The position numbers were made by a program, and so were the translations under genes. A stretch of 64,000 nucleotides of DNA from Hydrogenophilales bacterium (GTDB lineage: Bacteria; Pseudomonadota; Gammaproteobacteria; Burkholderiales; Thiobacillaceae): the NCBI GenBank assembly GCA_016195805.1, contig JACPYT010000004.1, forward strand, positions 108,665 through 172,664, in the 5' to 3' direction. Under the pieces are notes generated by a model. The model was not told the DNA's origin and made no database searches. It worked only from the letters and a program-made list of their open reading frames with translations. Below are positions 27,225 to 36,617 of the stretch, in pieces. Positions within the stretch are counted from its first letter, which is position 1. Every line of letters starts with the position of its first letter.

Positions 27225-28141
27225 GCGAGCAAAAACTACAATCTCAAACTGTACAAACCACGGGTCATGCCTGGGACGGCGACCTGCAGGAATACAACAA
27301 TCCGCTGCCGGCCTGGTGGGTCTATACCTTCTATGTCACGGTGGTTTTCGCCATCGTGTACTGGACAATCTATCCCTCGTGGCCATTCGGCAAGGGCTGG
27401 ATTGGCGGCCTTTCCAGCATCACCTACGTCAACAGCGCTGGCGAAACCAAGACGCACAGCTGGAACACTCGCGCGCTGCTGATGGAAAATCTGAACAAGG
27501 CAGCAGCTGAACAGAAGCCCTACTTCGACAAAGTCGAGGCCATGTCCTACGCACAGATCGCCAAGGATCCGGACATGAACGGCTTCATCCTGTCGGCGGG
27601 CAAGGCACTTTTCTCCGACAACTGTGCGCCCTGTCACCAGGCGGGCGGGCAGGGCAAGATCGGGTTCTTTCCCAACCTGACCGACGACGACTGGCTGTAT
27701 GGCGGGACATACGACAAGATCAATGAAACGATCACGGGCGGCCGTCATGGCTACATGCCGACCTTCGGCGAGGTGCTCACGCCCGAGCAGATTGACCAGC
27801 TGGCCAATTACGTGGCCAGCCTCTCCGGAATCGGTCACGACGCAGCCAAGGCGGCAGCCGGCAACACCCTGTTCCACAGCGAAACCGCGGCCTGCTATTA
27901 CTGCCACGGTGCCGACGCCAAAGGTCGCAAGGAAATCGGCTCGGCGAACCTGACCGACAATATCTGGTTGTGGGCCAATGTGCCCGGCGCCGCGACTGCA
28001 GAAGGAAAGGTCGCAGCCATTCGCGGCGTCATCACCAGCGGTCTCAACAAAGGCGTGATGCCAACGTGGGGTGGTCGACTTTCACCAGAACAAATCAAGG
28101 TTCTGACGGTCTATGTCCATGAATTGGGCGGTGGCCAGTAA
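27221..28141 (+). CDS. ccoP: Cytochrome c oxidase cbb3-type, subunit III (di-heme c)
   Basis: 306 residues. Conserved N-terminus 'HAWDGDLQEYNNPLPAWW', one membrane helix (about 33-52) and two cytochrome c domains with CAPCH (135-139) and CYYCH (225-229). It accepts electrons from soluble cytochrome c or the bc1 complex. Axial methionines are likely in 'GYMPTFGEVL' and 'GVMPTWGGRL'. It is the last structural gene of the operon and is followed by an intrinsic terminator. Confidence 0.98.
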   Translation: MSEQKLQSQTVQTTGHAWDGDLQEYNNPLPAWWVYTFYVTVVFAIVYWTIYPSWPFGKGWIGGLSSITYVNSAGETKTHSWNTRALLMENLNKAAAEQKPYFDKVEAMSYAQIAKDPDMNGFILSAGKALFSDNCAPCHQAGGQGKIGFFPNLTDDDWLYGGTYDKINETITGGRHGYMPTFGEVLTPEQIDQLANYVASLSGIGHDAAKAAAGNTLFHSETAACYYCHGADAKGRKEIGSANLTDNIWLWANVPGAATAEGKVAAIRGVITSGLNKGVMPTWGGRLSPEQIKVLTVYVHELGGGQ

Positions 28142-28161
28142 GGCTGCCGATTGAGATGAGC

Positions 28162-28186
28162 AAAGCCCCCGTTTCAGGGGGCTTTT
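28162..28186 (+). terminator. Intrinsic terminator after ccoP
   Basis: AAAGCCCCC (28162-28170) pairs with GGGGGCTTT (28177-28185) around a 6-nt loop, followed by T's. It lies 20 bp after the ccoP stop and separates the structural operon from ccoG. Confidence 0.88.
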
Positions 28187-28213
28187 GCTTCCTGTGGATT
28201 GAACCGGTACACC

Positions 28214-29653
28214 ATGCAAACAGGTCTAGAAGAGCAACTCGGGCTTTACCAGAAGCGCATTCCCATTTTTACCCGCTCGGTGAAAGGGCCGTTTCGCCGC
28301 TTCAAGACCTCGGTGCTGGTGCTGGCATATGCGATTTTTTTCCTGCTGCCATGGTTCCCATGGTCGCGGCTGGATGCACCGGCCCAGGCTGTCCTGTTCG
28401 ATCTGCCGGGCCGACGTTTCCTGATCTTCGGCCTGACGGTGTATCCGCAGGACGTCGTCTGGCTGGCGTTGCTGCTGTTCATCGCCGCCATCCTGCTGTT
28501 CTTCGTCACGGGCCTGGTGGGGCGGGCGTTTTGCGGCTATTTCTGCTTCCAGACGCTGTGGACCGATTTCTTCATCTGGATCGAACATAAGATTCAGGGC
28601 GAGCGTCCGGCGCGCGTACGTCTCTACCGCCAGCCATGGAATCGGGAAAAACTGCTCAAGGTCGGCGGTACGCATGCCCTGTGGGTGCTGGCGTCGTTCT
28701 GGACCGGCCTGACCTTCGTCGCCTACTTCACCTATGCGCCGCAATTGGTGGTGGACTTCGTTACCGGCCACGCCGCTTCCGCAGCCTATATCACCGTCAG
28801 CGCCCTCACGCTCTCCACCTATGCCGCTGCCGGACTGATGCGCGAGCAGATCTGCACCTATGTCTGCCCGTACGGACGCTTCCAGAGCGTGATGTACGAA
28901 CCGGAAACGCTGGCGGTGCATTACGACGCAAAACGTGGCGAGGCGGCCCATGGCCGCGCTGGCGCGCGCGCCGGCCAGCGTACGCTGGCCGAGCGCAACG
29001 AGAAGGGACTGGGCGACTGCGTCGACTGCGGCCTGTGCGTGCAGGTCTGCCCGGCCGGCATCGATATCCGCGACGGGCTTCAATACAAATGCATTTCGTG
29101 CGGTCTGTGCATCGATGCCTGCAACACCATCATGGACTCGTTCGGTTTTCCACGTGGCTTGATCCGCTACGACTCGGAAAAAAACCTGGCTTCGCCCAAC
29201 CCGGCCGCACCGAAATTGCAGTGGAAGCGGTTGAAGACCATCGGCTATGGTGTGGCCCTGATCCTGATGAGCGCCTACCTCGTCTACAGCATCGGCACCC
29301 GTGGCAGCTACGACCGCGTCGTCAACCAGATTCGCCAGCCCTTGTATGTCGTGCTGTCGAATGGCGACATCCGCAACCGCTATCAGGTTCACATCACCAA
29401 CAAGGCTGCGCAGGATCAGACCTACGTGATCAGTGCGAGCGGCATACCCGCCGGTGCCCTCGACCTGGGGAACTTCCGCGAAATCACGATCAAGCCCGGC
29501 CACAGCGGACTGGTCCAGGCCAGCGTGCGACTGGCTCCTGAACTGGCGGAGCACACCCATCGTTTCGAACTGCTCATCACGCCGCGGGGCAAACCTGGCG
29601 AAGTGCGTTCCGAAACCGTCCGTTTTGACAGTCCGAAAGAGCAGCATGAATAA
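28214..29653 (+). CDS. ccoG: Cytochrome c oxidase accessory protein CcoG (polyferredoxin)
   Basis: 479 residues. Five or so membrane helices plus cytosolic and membrane cysteine motifs: 'CGYFCFQTLW', 'CTYVCPYGRFQ' and two ferredoxin-type clusters 'CVDCGLCVQVC' and 'CISCGLCIDAC'. The C-terminus is an Ig-like FixG domain. CcoG is thought to reduce Cu(II) to Cu(I) for cbb3 assembly. ATG 28214 is preferred to TTG 28199. The stop overlaps the next gene by 8 bp. No ccoI copper ATPase is present in the cluster. Confidence 0.95.
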   Translation: MQTGLEEQLGLYQKRIPIFTRSVKGPFRRFKTSVLVLAYAIFFLLPWFPWSRLDAPAQAVLFDLPGRRFLIFGLTVYPQDVVWLALLLFIAAILLFFVTGLVGRAFCGYFCFQTLWTDFFIWIEHKIQGERPARVRLYRQPWNREKLLKVGGTHALWVLASFWTGLTFVAYFTYAPQLVVDFVTGHAASAAYITVSALTLSTYAAAGLMREQICTYVCPYGRFQSVMYEPETLAVHYDAKRGEAAHGRAGARAGQRTLAERNEKGLGDCVDCGLCVQVCPAGIDIRDGLQYKCISCGLCIDACNTIMDSFGFPRGLIRYDSEKNLASPNPAAPKLQWKRLKTIGYGVALILMSAYLVYSIGTRGSYDRVVNQIRQPLYVVLSNGDIRNRYQVHITNKAAQDQTYVISASGIPAGALDLGNFREITIKPGHSGLVQASVRLAPELAEHTHRFELLITPRGKPGEVRSETVRFDSPKEQHE

Positions 29654-30422
29654 CACAGTGGTTACCCTGTTCGGCGGACTGGCCGCCGTGCTGGTCCTGT
29701 ATGCCATCGGGAGTCTCGTCCGCCTGCCCCCCATATTGCGAGCAGTATTGGCGGGCCTGATCCCGCTGCTCGCCTATTTCGTGTTCATCGTCGGGCGCTG
29801 GCCTGGGCTGGACGTAGTGGCCATCCACATCTCGGTTTTCTTCGCGACGGCGCTGGTGCTGTTTGCCCTGACCCTGTTCCGACGGCGTGGTGGACGCATG
29901 CACTGGGTGCCGAAGCTGCTCATGTCTTTCTTCGTGGGACTGGCGGTGCTCATGGGAGCTTTTCTCTACATCGCGAACAAGGGGCTGCCCGAGCCGATCG
30001 GGCGGGCGTGGCTGGGCAGCAAAAAAGGGGGGGAAGTCTACAGCGGATTCTCCGGCGTGGTGCCCCACAATCAGGAAGCGGCCGCTGCGATTTCATCGGA
30101 GCTTGCCAAGGCCCACCGCGAGGCCGAGCTTGGCTGGGATATCGACGTCAGCGGCCTGGACGACAAAGGGCTCGTTCGGACCATCCGGGTCCGCGTCAGG
30201 AATCAAACCGGTCTGCCGGTCGACGGTGTCGAGGCGGAGTTGCGCCTGCAGCGTCCCGGCGCAACCCAGGTTGAGCTCACCCTGCCTTTGGCCGAACTCG
30301 ATGCCGGCGTCTACGGCGGTGCGCTGCATCTGCCTGCGAACGGGCGCTGGCTGGTCGAGCTCCGTCTCTCGCGTGCGCACATCCTCCATTACCAGCATAC
30401 CCAGGAACTGGTCACGCCATGA
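29646..30422 (+). CDS. FixH-like protein with an extra N-terminal membrane domain
   Basis: 258 residues, versus about 150-170 for a usual FixH/CcoH. The first ~110 residues form about four membrane helices ('VVTLFGGLAAVLVLYAIGSL', 'AVLAGLIPLLAYFVFIVG', 'HISVFFATALVLFALTLF', 'LLMSFFVGLAVLMGAFLYIA'). The rest resembles the periplasmic FixH domain ('RTIRVRVRNQTGLPVDGVEA', 'DAGVYGGALHLPANGRWLV'). It is coupled to ccoG and ccoS, so a role in cbb3 assembly or stability is likely. The N-terminal part could be a lineage-specific fusion. Confidence 0.75.
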   Translation: MNNTVVTLFGGLAAVLVLYAIGSLVRLPPILRAVLAGLIPLLAYFVFIVGRWPGLDVVAIHISVFFATALVLFALTLFRRRGGRMHWVPKLLMSFFVGLAVLMGAFLYIANKGLPEPIGRAWLGSKKGGEVYSGFSGVVPHNQEAAAAISSELAKAHREAELGWDIDVSGLDDKGLVRTIRVRVRNQTGLPVDGVEAELRLQRPGATQVELTLPLAELDAGVYGGALHLPANGRWLVELRLSRAHILHYQHTQELVTP

Positions 30423-30604
30423 GCCATACCATGGGTTTCCTGTTCCTGCTGTCCGGCGTGTTTGTGCTGCTGATTGTCCTGGGCGTGTTGTGGTCGATCA
30501 AAAACGGCCAGTTCGACGATCTGGAAGGCCCGGCCGAACGCATTCTGATGGATGACGACGATCCGCTGCTGCCGACCCGGCGCTTGAGCAGTAAAGACGA
30601 ATAA
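30419..30604 (+). CDS. ccoS: cbb3-type cytochrome oxidase assembly protein CcoS
   Basis: 61 residues. One N-terminal membrane helix ('GFLFLLSGVFVLLIVLGVLW') followed by 'SIKNGQFDDLEGPAERILMD', the CcoS signature. CcoS is needed for cofactor insertion into CcoN. It overlaps the FixH-like gene (ATGA). Confidence 0.93.
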   Translation: MSHTMGFLFLLSGVFVLLIVLGVLWSIKNGQFDDLEGPAERILMDDDDPLLPTRRLSSKDE

Positions 30605-30638
30605 ACTAAAATTAATCAACTTTAATGGAGTACGCACA

Positions 30639-30746
30639 ATGAAACAGCTTCTGACTTTTCAGGGTTTCCCCATGGTGGTGGTGGTTGGATTGATCACCTG
30701 GGCATGGATCAGCATCCTCTCGGTTCTGGTCGGCTCGTTTTTCTGA
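30639..30746 (+). CDS. 35-aa single-span membrane peptide after ccoS
   Basis: Starts MKQLLTFQGFPMVVVVGLIT and continues with 'WAWISILSVLVGSFF'. The ATG at 30639 has a good ribosome-binding site (GGAG at 30627-30630) and the gene is followed by a strong terminator, so it looks real. Function unknown; the position suggests a small oxidase-associated subunit or assembly factor. Confidence 0.7.
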   Translation: MKQLLTFQGFPMVVVVGLITWAWISILSVLVGSFF

Positions 30747-30764
30747 GCACTCCCTGCTTACAAT

Positions 30765-30797
30765 GAAAACGCCCTGCAATCACTGCAGGGCGTTTTC
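30765..30797 (+). terminator. Strong intrinsic terminator closing the respiratory island
   Basis: GAAAACGCCCTGCA (30765-30778) pairs perfectly with TGCAGGGCGTTTTC (30784-30797) over a 5-nt loop. The 14-bp stem with A/T-flanked ends could work in both directions. Confidence 0.92.
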
Positions 30798-30916
30798 ACG
30801 TCAGGTCCCGCCAGTACCGATCCCTGGCGATCATTGTTTACTGCCTCCGGTCGTCCTGTCCCTCGGTTCACGCATACCACGCTGCGTGCGTGGCGTGGCT
30901 GAATACCTGTTTGTAG

Positions 30917-33900
30917 TTACTCCGTGCCGCCCTGCTTCCGCATCCGCAGCCCCCACCATGCGAGAAGGGGAAGCAGGGTAAGGGTGAACAGTGTGGCGCT
31001 GATGACCCCCCCGACAATCACCACGGCGAAGGGGCGCTGCGTCTCGGAGCCGATGGCATGCGAGAGTGCCGCCGGCAACAGGCCGAGCCCGGCCATGAGC
31101 GCAGTCATGAGGATGGGCCGCAAGCGGGAGACCGCGCCCTCGGTGACGGCCCGCAACAGGCTGGCGCCGTTGTCCACCAGTCGTACCACTTCCTCGAGCA
31201 GGATCACCCCGTTCTGCACGGAGATCCCCGCTACCGCAATGAAGCCGACGGCGGCCGAGATGGAGAGATGCAGGCCGGCCAGGCCGAGGGCGAAGAAGCC
31301 GCCGGTGATGTTGAAGGGCAGCATGGCGAGGATCAGGCCGGCCAGCCGCATGGAGCGGAAGGCCCAGAAGAGCAGGGCAAAGATGCCCAGCAGCGAGGCC
31401 GGCACGATGATCGCGAGGCGCTTCATGGCGCGTTGCTGGTTCTCGAACTGGCCACCCCAGACGATGCGGTAGCCGGGCGGCAGTTGTACCTCTTTGGCCA
31501 CCTTGGCCATGGCTTCGGCGACGAAGCTGCCCTGATCGCGGCCCAGCAGGTTGGCCTTGACCGCGACGTTGCGCCCTCCCGCTTCGCGGGAGATCCGCGA
31601 GGCACCTTCGTGCACTTCAACCGTGGCGACATCGGCGATGCGTACGGTGCCGGCATTGTCGGGCAGCGCGAGGGGAACCGCGCCGACGTCTTCCACCGAA
31701 CTGCGATAGGGCTTGGCGAAGCGGAGCGTCAGATCGAAACGGCGTTCGCCTTCGTAGAAACTGCCGACGGCGCTGCCACCCAGTGCCGTCTGTACCGCAT
31801 TGTCGAGATCGGCCATGGACAAGCCGAGGCGTGCCAGCTTGACGCGATCGGGCAGGACCACCACCTCGGGTTGACCGCCGGGCAGGATGGCCGCGACGTC
31901 GCGGCTGCCCCGGATGCCGCGCAGGATGGAAGCAATCTGTTCGGCCTTGTCCTGCAGAATATCGAGGTCGGGACCGAAGACCTTGACGGCGATCTCGCCC
32001 TTGACGCCGGACAAGGCTTCCTCGACGTTGTCCTGAATGACCTGGGAGAAATTGGTGGGCAGGCCAGGCAGGACCGCGAGCTTCTTCTCCATGTCGGCAA
32101 CCAGCGCATCCTTGGTGGGGAAACGCCATGTGTCGCGCGGCTGCAGGTCGGCGAGGATCTCCATGTTGTTCGGACCCTTGGGATCGGTGCCGTCATCGGG
32201 ACGCCCTACCTGGGAAACGACCATCTTCACTTCCGGATAGCTGCGCAGGGTGGTGCGCACCACCCGTTCCACGTCCTTGGTGTGTTCGAGCGACGAGCCT
32301 GGCGGCAAGGTGATGGTCAGCCACAGGTTGCCTTCGTCCAGTTGGGGAAGGAATTCGCTGCCGAGCATCGGCGCCAGGGCGAAGGCCATAGCGACGATGG
32401 CGCCGGCGATGCCGAATGTGAGGCGCGGGTGGCGACGAATGCGGCTGAGCAGGCGCCGGTAGGTGCGTTGCAGGCGGACCAGCCAGTCGATATGTTTTTC
32501 CGCAAGGTCGCGCCAGTTGAGCACGACCGACAACAGGGCTGGAACCAGGGTGAGGGTGAGCAGCACGGCGCCCAGCAGGGAAAAGGACAGAATCAGGGCC
32601 ACCGGCGAGAAGATCCGGCCCTCCACCCGCTGGAAGGTGAAGATGGGAAGGAAGGCCAGGATGATGATGGCCTTGGAGAACAGGATGGGTTTGGCGAGGT
32701 CTGCCGTGACCCAGCGCAAGGCTTCGAAGCGGCGGGCGATCGGCGATTCGGTGACGGCATCCACATGATGCAGCGCGAGGCGGACCATGAGGGCTTCCAC
32801 CAGCACGACGGCGCTGTCGATGATGATGCCGAAGTCCACGGTGCCAAGGGAAATGAGATTGGCCGGCACCCCTTTCAGGTCCATGAGGGTGAAGGCGAAG
32901 AGCAGGGTCAGGGGGATGATCGCAGCCACCACCAGAGCGGCCCGCCATTCGCGCAGGAAGATCACCAGCACCGACACCACCAGTAGGGCGCCGGTCACCA
33001 GGTTTTCGCTCACCGTGTGGACGGTATGGCGAACCAGGTCGGTGCGCTGGTAGATGGGTTTGATACTGACGCCCTTGGGCAGCTGGCCGTGGTTGAGTTC
33101 GTCGACCCGCACCAGCAGATCGGCCACCACCTTCGAGGGATCGCTTCCCTTGGTCATGAGGGCGATGCCTTCGACCACCGAATCCTGGTCATTGTGGGCG
33201 ACGATGCCGGAGAGCGGACGGTCGCCGACCTCGACCGTCGCGATGTCGCCGACCGTCACGGTTTTGCCGTTCCGGGCGCTGACGACCACGGCCCGGATGT
33301 CGTCGATTCGCGAGAAGAGGCCGAGCGCGCGAACGACCAGGGTTTCGTCGCCCCGGTTCATGATGCCGCCTGACGCATTCTGGTTGCCATTGGCGAGCGC
33401 CTGCGAAACCTGATCCAGGCTGACGCCGTAGCGGGCCATGGCGTCGGGGTCGAGCCGGACCTGATATTCCTTGATCGCGCCGCCGAAGCTGTTGACGTCG
33501 GCCACGCCGGACACCCTGCGCAGGGCCGGGCGCACCACCCAGTCCTGCAGGGCCCGCACCTCGCGGGCCGGCATGCCGGGCGGGGCCTGCAGCACGTAGC
33601 GATAGATCTCGCCGACCGCGGTTGAAAGCGGGGCCAGTTGCGGCTGGATGCCGGGTGGCAGGCTGACGTTCTGCAGCTTTTCCAGCACCTGGTTGCGTGC
33701 GAAATAGTCGTTGGTGCCGTCGTCGAAGGTCAGGGTCACCACCGACAGGCCAGTGATCGACACCGAGCGCACCTGGGTCGCTCGCGGCACGCCGCTCATT
33801 TCCCGTTCGATGGGAATGCTGAGGGTGCGCTCGACGTCTTCCGGCGACTGCCCCGGGTACTGGGTCACCACCTGCACCTGCACGTCCTGGACGTCGGGGA

Positions 33901-34015
33901 AGGCTTCCACCGGCAGATTCTGCAGGGCGCGCGCGCCGACCACCGCGAGCGCAACTGCCATCACCAGGATGAAGAGCCGCTGGCGGATGACGAAAATCGA
34001 AAGGCGACCGAACAC
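30917..34015 (-). CDS. HME-family RND heavy-metal efflux transporter (CzcA-like)
   Basis: About 1,032 residues, twelve helices and two large periplasmic loops. Proton-driven export of divalent metals from the periplasm or cytosol through a TolC-type duct. The helix-IV motif 'DFGIIIDSAVVLVE' keeps Asp394, Asp400 and Glu407 in CzcA spacing, which points to Zn/Co/Cd/Ni rather than Cu(I)/Ag(I). A GTG at 34015, two bases after the upstream stop and preceded by GGGAG, is preferred over ATG 34045; it aligns with the family start (FGRLSIFVIRQR). Last gene of a czcCBA-type operon. Exact metal unknown. Confidence 0.92.
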   Translation of the reverse strand: MFGRLSIFVIRQRLFILVMAVALAVVGARALQNLPVEAFPDVQDVQVQVVTQYPGQSPEDVERTLSIPIEREMSGVPRATQVRSVSITGLSVVTLTFDDGTNDYFARNQVLEKLQNVSLPPGIQPQLAPLSTAVGEIYRYVLQAPPGMPAREVRALQDWVVRPALRRVSGVADVNSFGGAIKEYQVRLDPDAMARYGVSLDQVSQALANGNQNASGGIMNRGDETLVVRALGLFSRIDDIRAVVVSARNGKTVTVGDIATVEVGDRPLSGIVAHNDQDSVVEGIALMTKGSDPSKVVADLLVRVDELNHGQLPKGVSIKPIYQRTDLVRHTVHTVSENLVTGALLVVSVLVIFLREWRAALVVAAIIPLTLLFAFTLMDLKGVPANLISLGTVDFGIIIDSAVVLVEALMVRLALHHVDAVTESPIARRFEALRWVTADLAKPILFSKAIIILAFLPIFTFQRVEGRIFSPVALILSFSLLGAVLLTLTLVPALLSVVLNWRDLAEKHIDWLVRLQRTYRRLLSRIRRHPRLTFGIAGAIVAMAFALAPMLGSEFLPQLDEGNLWLTITLPPGSSLEHTKDVERVVRTTLRSYPEVKMVVSQVGRPDDGTDPKGPNNMEILADLQPRDTWRFPTKDALVADMEKKLAVLPGLPTNFSQVIQDNVEEALSGVKGEIAVKVFGPDLDILQDKAEQIASILRGIRGSRDVAAILPGGQPEVVVLPDRVKLARLGLSMADLDNAVQTALGGSAVGSFYEGERRFDLTLRFAKPYRSSVEDVGAVPLALPDNAGTVRIADVATVEVHEGASRISREAGGRNVAVKANLLGRDQGSFVAEAMAKVAKEVQLPPGYRIVWGGQFENQQRAMKRLAIIVPASLLGIFALLFWAFRSMRLAGLILAMLPFNITGGFFALGLAGLHLSISAAVGFIAVAGISVQNGVILLEEVVRLVDNGASLLRAVTEGAVSRLRPILMTALMAGLGLLPAALSHAIGSETQRPFAVVIVGGVISATLFTLTLLPLLAWWGLRMRKQGGTE

Positions 34016-34016
34016 C

Positions 34017-35207
34017 TTATTCTCCCTGCGCCAGTTCGGACGCAAGCAGCAGCGCGCCCCGTACCACGACCTGGTCGCTGGGCTTGATGCCGGAGTCGGG
34101 CGTCAGATAGGCAAACTCGGCATCCTGGCGGGCGATGCTCACCCGGCGGCGTTCGAATTCGCGCGGGCCGATCTGGACGAAAAGCCGCGTCGTCAGGCCG
34201 TCGGTCAGCAAGGCACCGACGGGCAGACGGATGACCGTGGCGGCCTTGGGCTGGCTGATGGAGGCACGGGCAAACATTTCCGGCTTGAGCCGGCCGTCGG
34301 CGTTGTCGACCAGTGCCCGTACCGGAATGCGCCGGGTGGTCGGATCGACCATGGCGCCAACCTGTTCGATGCGGGCGGAAAAATCCTCGCCAGGGAAAGC
34401 CTCGACGGCGAAATTCACCGTCGCCCCCGGTTTGGCCAGGGCGGCGGCTTTTTCCGGCAGATCGATATTGAGCCAGAGGCGGCGCAAGTCGGACAGGATG
34501 AACAAGGGCGTCGCCGCATCCGGGCGTACCTCCGTGCCCGGATTGGCCTGGCGGTCGACCACGACGCCGCCAAGGGGCGCGCGCAGGACCAGGCGCTGGC
34601 CTTCAATGCGGCTACCCGGCGGGGCGAGGTTGGCAAGCCGCAGGCGGGCACGATCTGCCTCGGCGTCGGCGGCGCGGGCATCGGCCTGGGCTGCTTCCAG
34701 ATCGCGGCGCGCCAGCGCTTCGCCCTCGAACAGGGTCTGCGCCCGCGCCAGTGCTTTTTTCTTCAGCGAGGCATCGGCTTGCGCCTTGCGCAGGTCGGCA
34801 ATGGCCTGGCCGAAATCCGGCGCGTCGAGGATTGCCAGCGGCGCGCCGGGGATGACCGTATCGCCGGGGGCCGCCTTCAGGGCAAGGATGCGCCCGGCGA
34901 GCGGCGGAAAGATCCGCGCCGTGCGGTCTTCGGCCAGGGCCAGGCGGGCGTTCATCGGGTCGCTGGCGGGCAGCGGCGCCAGACTGACCGCTTCCAGTTT
35001 GAGAAAAGCCAGCTGTGAAGCATCCTGCGGCAGCAGCACCCGGTTGGCGGGTGCCCTGGGCTTGTCCTTCTCCTGTGGGGGCGGCGGCGCGGCATGTTCG
35101 ACACGCCAGGCGGCGAGCCCGCCGATGCCGAGGAGGGTGGCGAGGGCGATTGGGACGAGGCGCTTGATGCGGGCGCGAGCGTGCTGGCCGGAAGCAGATC
35201 GGGTCAT
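34017..35207 (-). CDS. RND efflux periplasmic adaptor (CzcB-like)
   Basis: 396 residues. N-terminal membrane anchor ('LVPIALATLLGIGGLAAW'), then lipoyl-like halves around an alpha-helical hairpin rich in Ala and Lys ('DLRKAQADASLKKKALARAQ'), then beta-barrel and membrane-proximal domains. It bridges the CzcA-like pump and the outer-membrane channel. It lacks a His-rich N-terminal metal-binding region, so it may not buffer metal itself. It overlaps the outer-membrane gene by 4 bp. Confidence 0.92.
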   Translation of the reverse strand: MTRSASGQHARARIKRLVPIALATLLGIGGLAAWRVEHAAPPPPQEKDKPRAPANRVLLPQDASQLAFLKLEAVSLAPLPASDPMNARLALAEDRTARIFPPLAGRILALKAAPGDTVIPGAPLAILDAPDFGQAIADLRKAQADASLKKKALARAQTLFEGEALARRDLEAAQADARAADAEADRARLRLANLAPPGSRIEGQRLVLRAPLGGVVVDRQANPGTEVRPDAATPLFILSDLRRLWLNIDLPEKAAALAKPGATVNFAVEAFPGEDFSARIEQVGAMVDPTTRRIPVRALVDNADGRLKPEMFARASISQPKAATVIRLPVGALLTDGLTTRLFVQIGPREFERRRVSIARQDAEFAYLTPDSGIKPSDQVVVRGALLLASELAQGE

Positions 35208-36454
35208 GGCAGTTCCTGGAGATTCGTTGCGGCGGCCCAGGCGGCACGGGCCTTGGCCGCATCGTCAAGCGCATTGACGGTGTCGGTTTCGACGGCGTAG
35301 AGGCTGCGCCGGGCATCGATGACGTCGAGGGTCGAGGCGGCGCCCTGGCTGAAGGCGAACTGGACGGCGGTACTGGCCTTGCGGGCCGCCGGCAGGGCCT
35401 CGTCGCGCAGGCGGCGCGCGCGCGCGCTCAGGCGCTCGGCTTCGAAGGTGGACTGGCTGAAATCGGCGGCGGCCATGGCCTTGACGCGTTCCAGCTCATC
35501 CTGTGCCGAATCGCGTGCGACGTAGGCCTGGCGGATTTCGCCGCGAAAGTCGTAGCCGGTGAACAGGGGAACGCTGACGCCGACGCCGACCAGGTTGCTG
35601 CCGGGATCCTGGTTGTTGCGTTCGAACTGGGCGCCGACGGTGACATCCCGCACCTGTTGGGACTTGGCCAGATCGATGGCCTTGTTTGCCGCCTCCAGGC
35701 GCTGGCGGGCAGCGATGACATCCGGGCGCGCGTCCAGATTGGGCTGAACGGAGGGCAGGGGAGCGAGTCGGGGCCAGGGATCCGCGGTGGCGAGGCGGGA
35801 GGCGTCGGATTCCATGGCCAGCAGCTGGGCGAGGGCGAGCCGCGCGCGCTGGTGGTCGATCTCGGTCTGGCTGGCATCGCTGTCGGCGCGCAGGGTGTCG
35901 GTGCGGATGCGCTCGACGTCGGCCGGCGCCAGGTCGCCGGCCTTCAGCCGCAATTCGGCCTTGCTCAGTACCTGATGAGCCAGACGGGCCGATTCCATGC
36001 TCAGGCGGGCCTTGTCTTCGGCCGCCTTGAGGTCGAAGTAGGCCTGGCGGGCCAGCATGCGCTGCTGGCGCAGACTGTCCGATTCATCGGCGCGGCTGGC
36101 TTCGAGCAGGGCGTCCGCCACGCCGAGGCGCAGTTCCCGCTTGCCGCCGCGTTCGATCGGCTGGTCGATGCGCAGAATGGTGTCCAGGTACGCGTTGTTG
36201 TCGGGGTGATTGGCGCTGATCCCGCTGGTGTTCAGGGAGAGGGTCGGGTTGGGGCGGCCGGCCGCCATGGCGATGCCCGCTTCGGCAGCCGACGCCGCGC
36301 GCCGGGAAGCGATCAGGGCACGGTTGTGTTCCACGAGCAGTTGCTCGACGTCGGCGAGACGCAGCTGGTCGAGCTTCGCGGGCTCGGCTGCAATCGCCGG
36401 GCCGGCCAGGCAGACGGCCAGCAGGATGTAGGGGAGGAAGGGGTTCGTTCGCAT
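35204..36454 (-). CDS. Outer-membrane efflux protein, TolC family (CzcC-like)
   Basis: 416 residues with a signal peptide ('ILLAVCLAGPAIAAEP'). The two structurally repeated coiled-coil halves of the OEP family are visible: 'LVEHNRALIASRRAASAAEA' at the start, and 'AARKASTAVQFAFSQGAAST' with 'LDVIDARRSLYAVET' at the end. It forms the outer duct of the metal exporter. The start ATG 36454 is chosen because it gives the signal peptide; an upstream extension of 40 residues in the frame is not protein-like. First gene of the operon. Confidence 0.92.
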   Translation of the reverse strand: MRTNPFLPYILLAVCLAGPAIAAEPAKLDQLRLADVEQLLVEHNRALIASRRAASAAEAGIAMAAGRPNPTLSLNTSGISANHPDNNAYLDTILRIDQPIERGGKRELRLGVADALLEASRADESDSLRQQRMLARQAYFDLKAAEDKARLSMESARLAHQVLSKAELRLKAGDLAPADVERIRTDTLRADSDASQTEIDHQRARLALAQLLAMESDASRLATADPWPRLAPLPSVQPNLDARPDVIAARQRLEAANKAIDLAKSQQVRDVTVGAQFERNNQDPGSNLVGVGVSVPLFTGYDFRGEIRQAYVARDSAQDELERVKAMAAADFSQSTFEAERLSARARRLRDEALPAARKASTAVQFAFSQGAASTLDVIDARRSLYAVETDTVNALDDAAKARAAWAAATNLQELP

Positions 36455-36617
36455 GGCGGCACGATAGGGGACGCCACCTTTCGCGACCCTGACAGGGCAA
36501 GGCGCGTGAATGCCTGGCAGGCGGAAATGCGTCGGGCATGCCGGAAGGCGCGAACAGACGGCCGCATGGCCCACGCCATGGGAATGGTTACGCTGTCCCG
36601 TGTCGGGCGGGCGCGAA

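Noticed and set aside
30877..30893. CCACGC/GCGTGG hairpin downstream of the CzcA-like gene
   Set aside because: Only 6 bp with no T-tract; too weak to call a terminator.
31058..32986. 642-aa plus-strand open frame opposite the CzcA-like gene
   Set aside because: Composition typical of an antisense shadow; the minus strand encodes an unmistakable RND pump.
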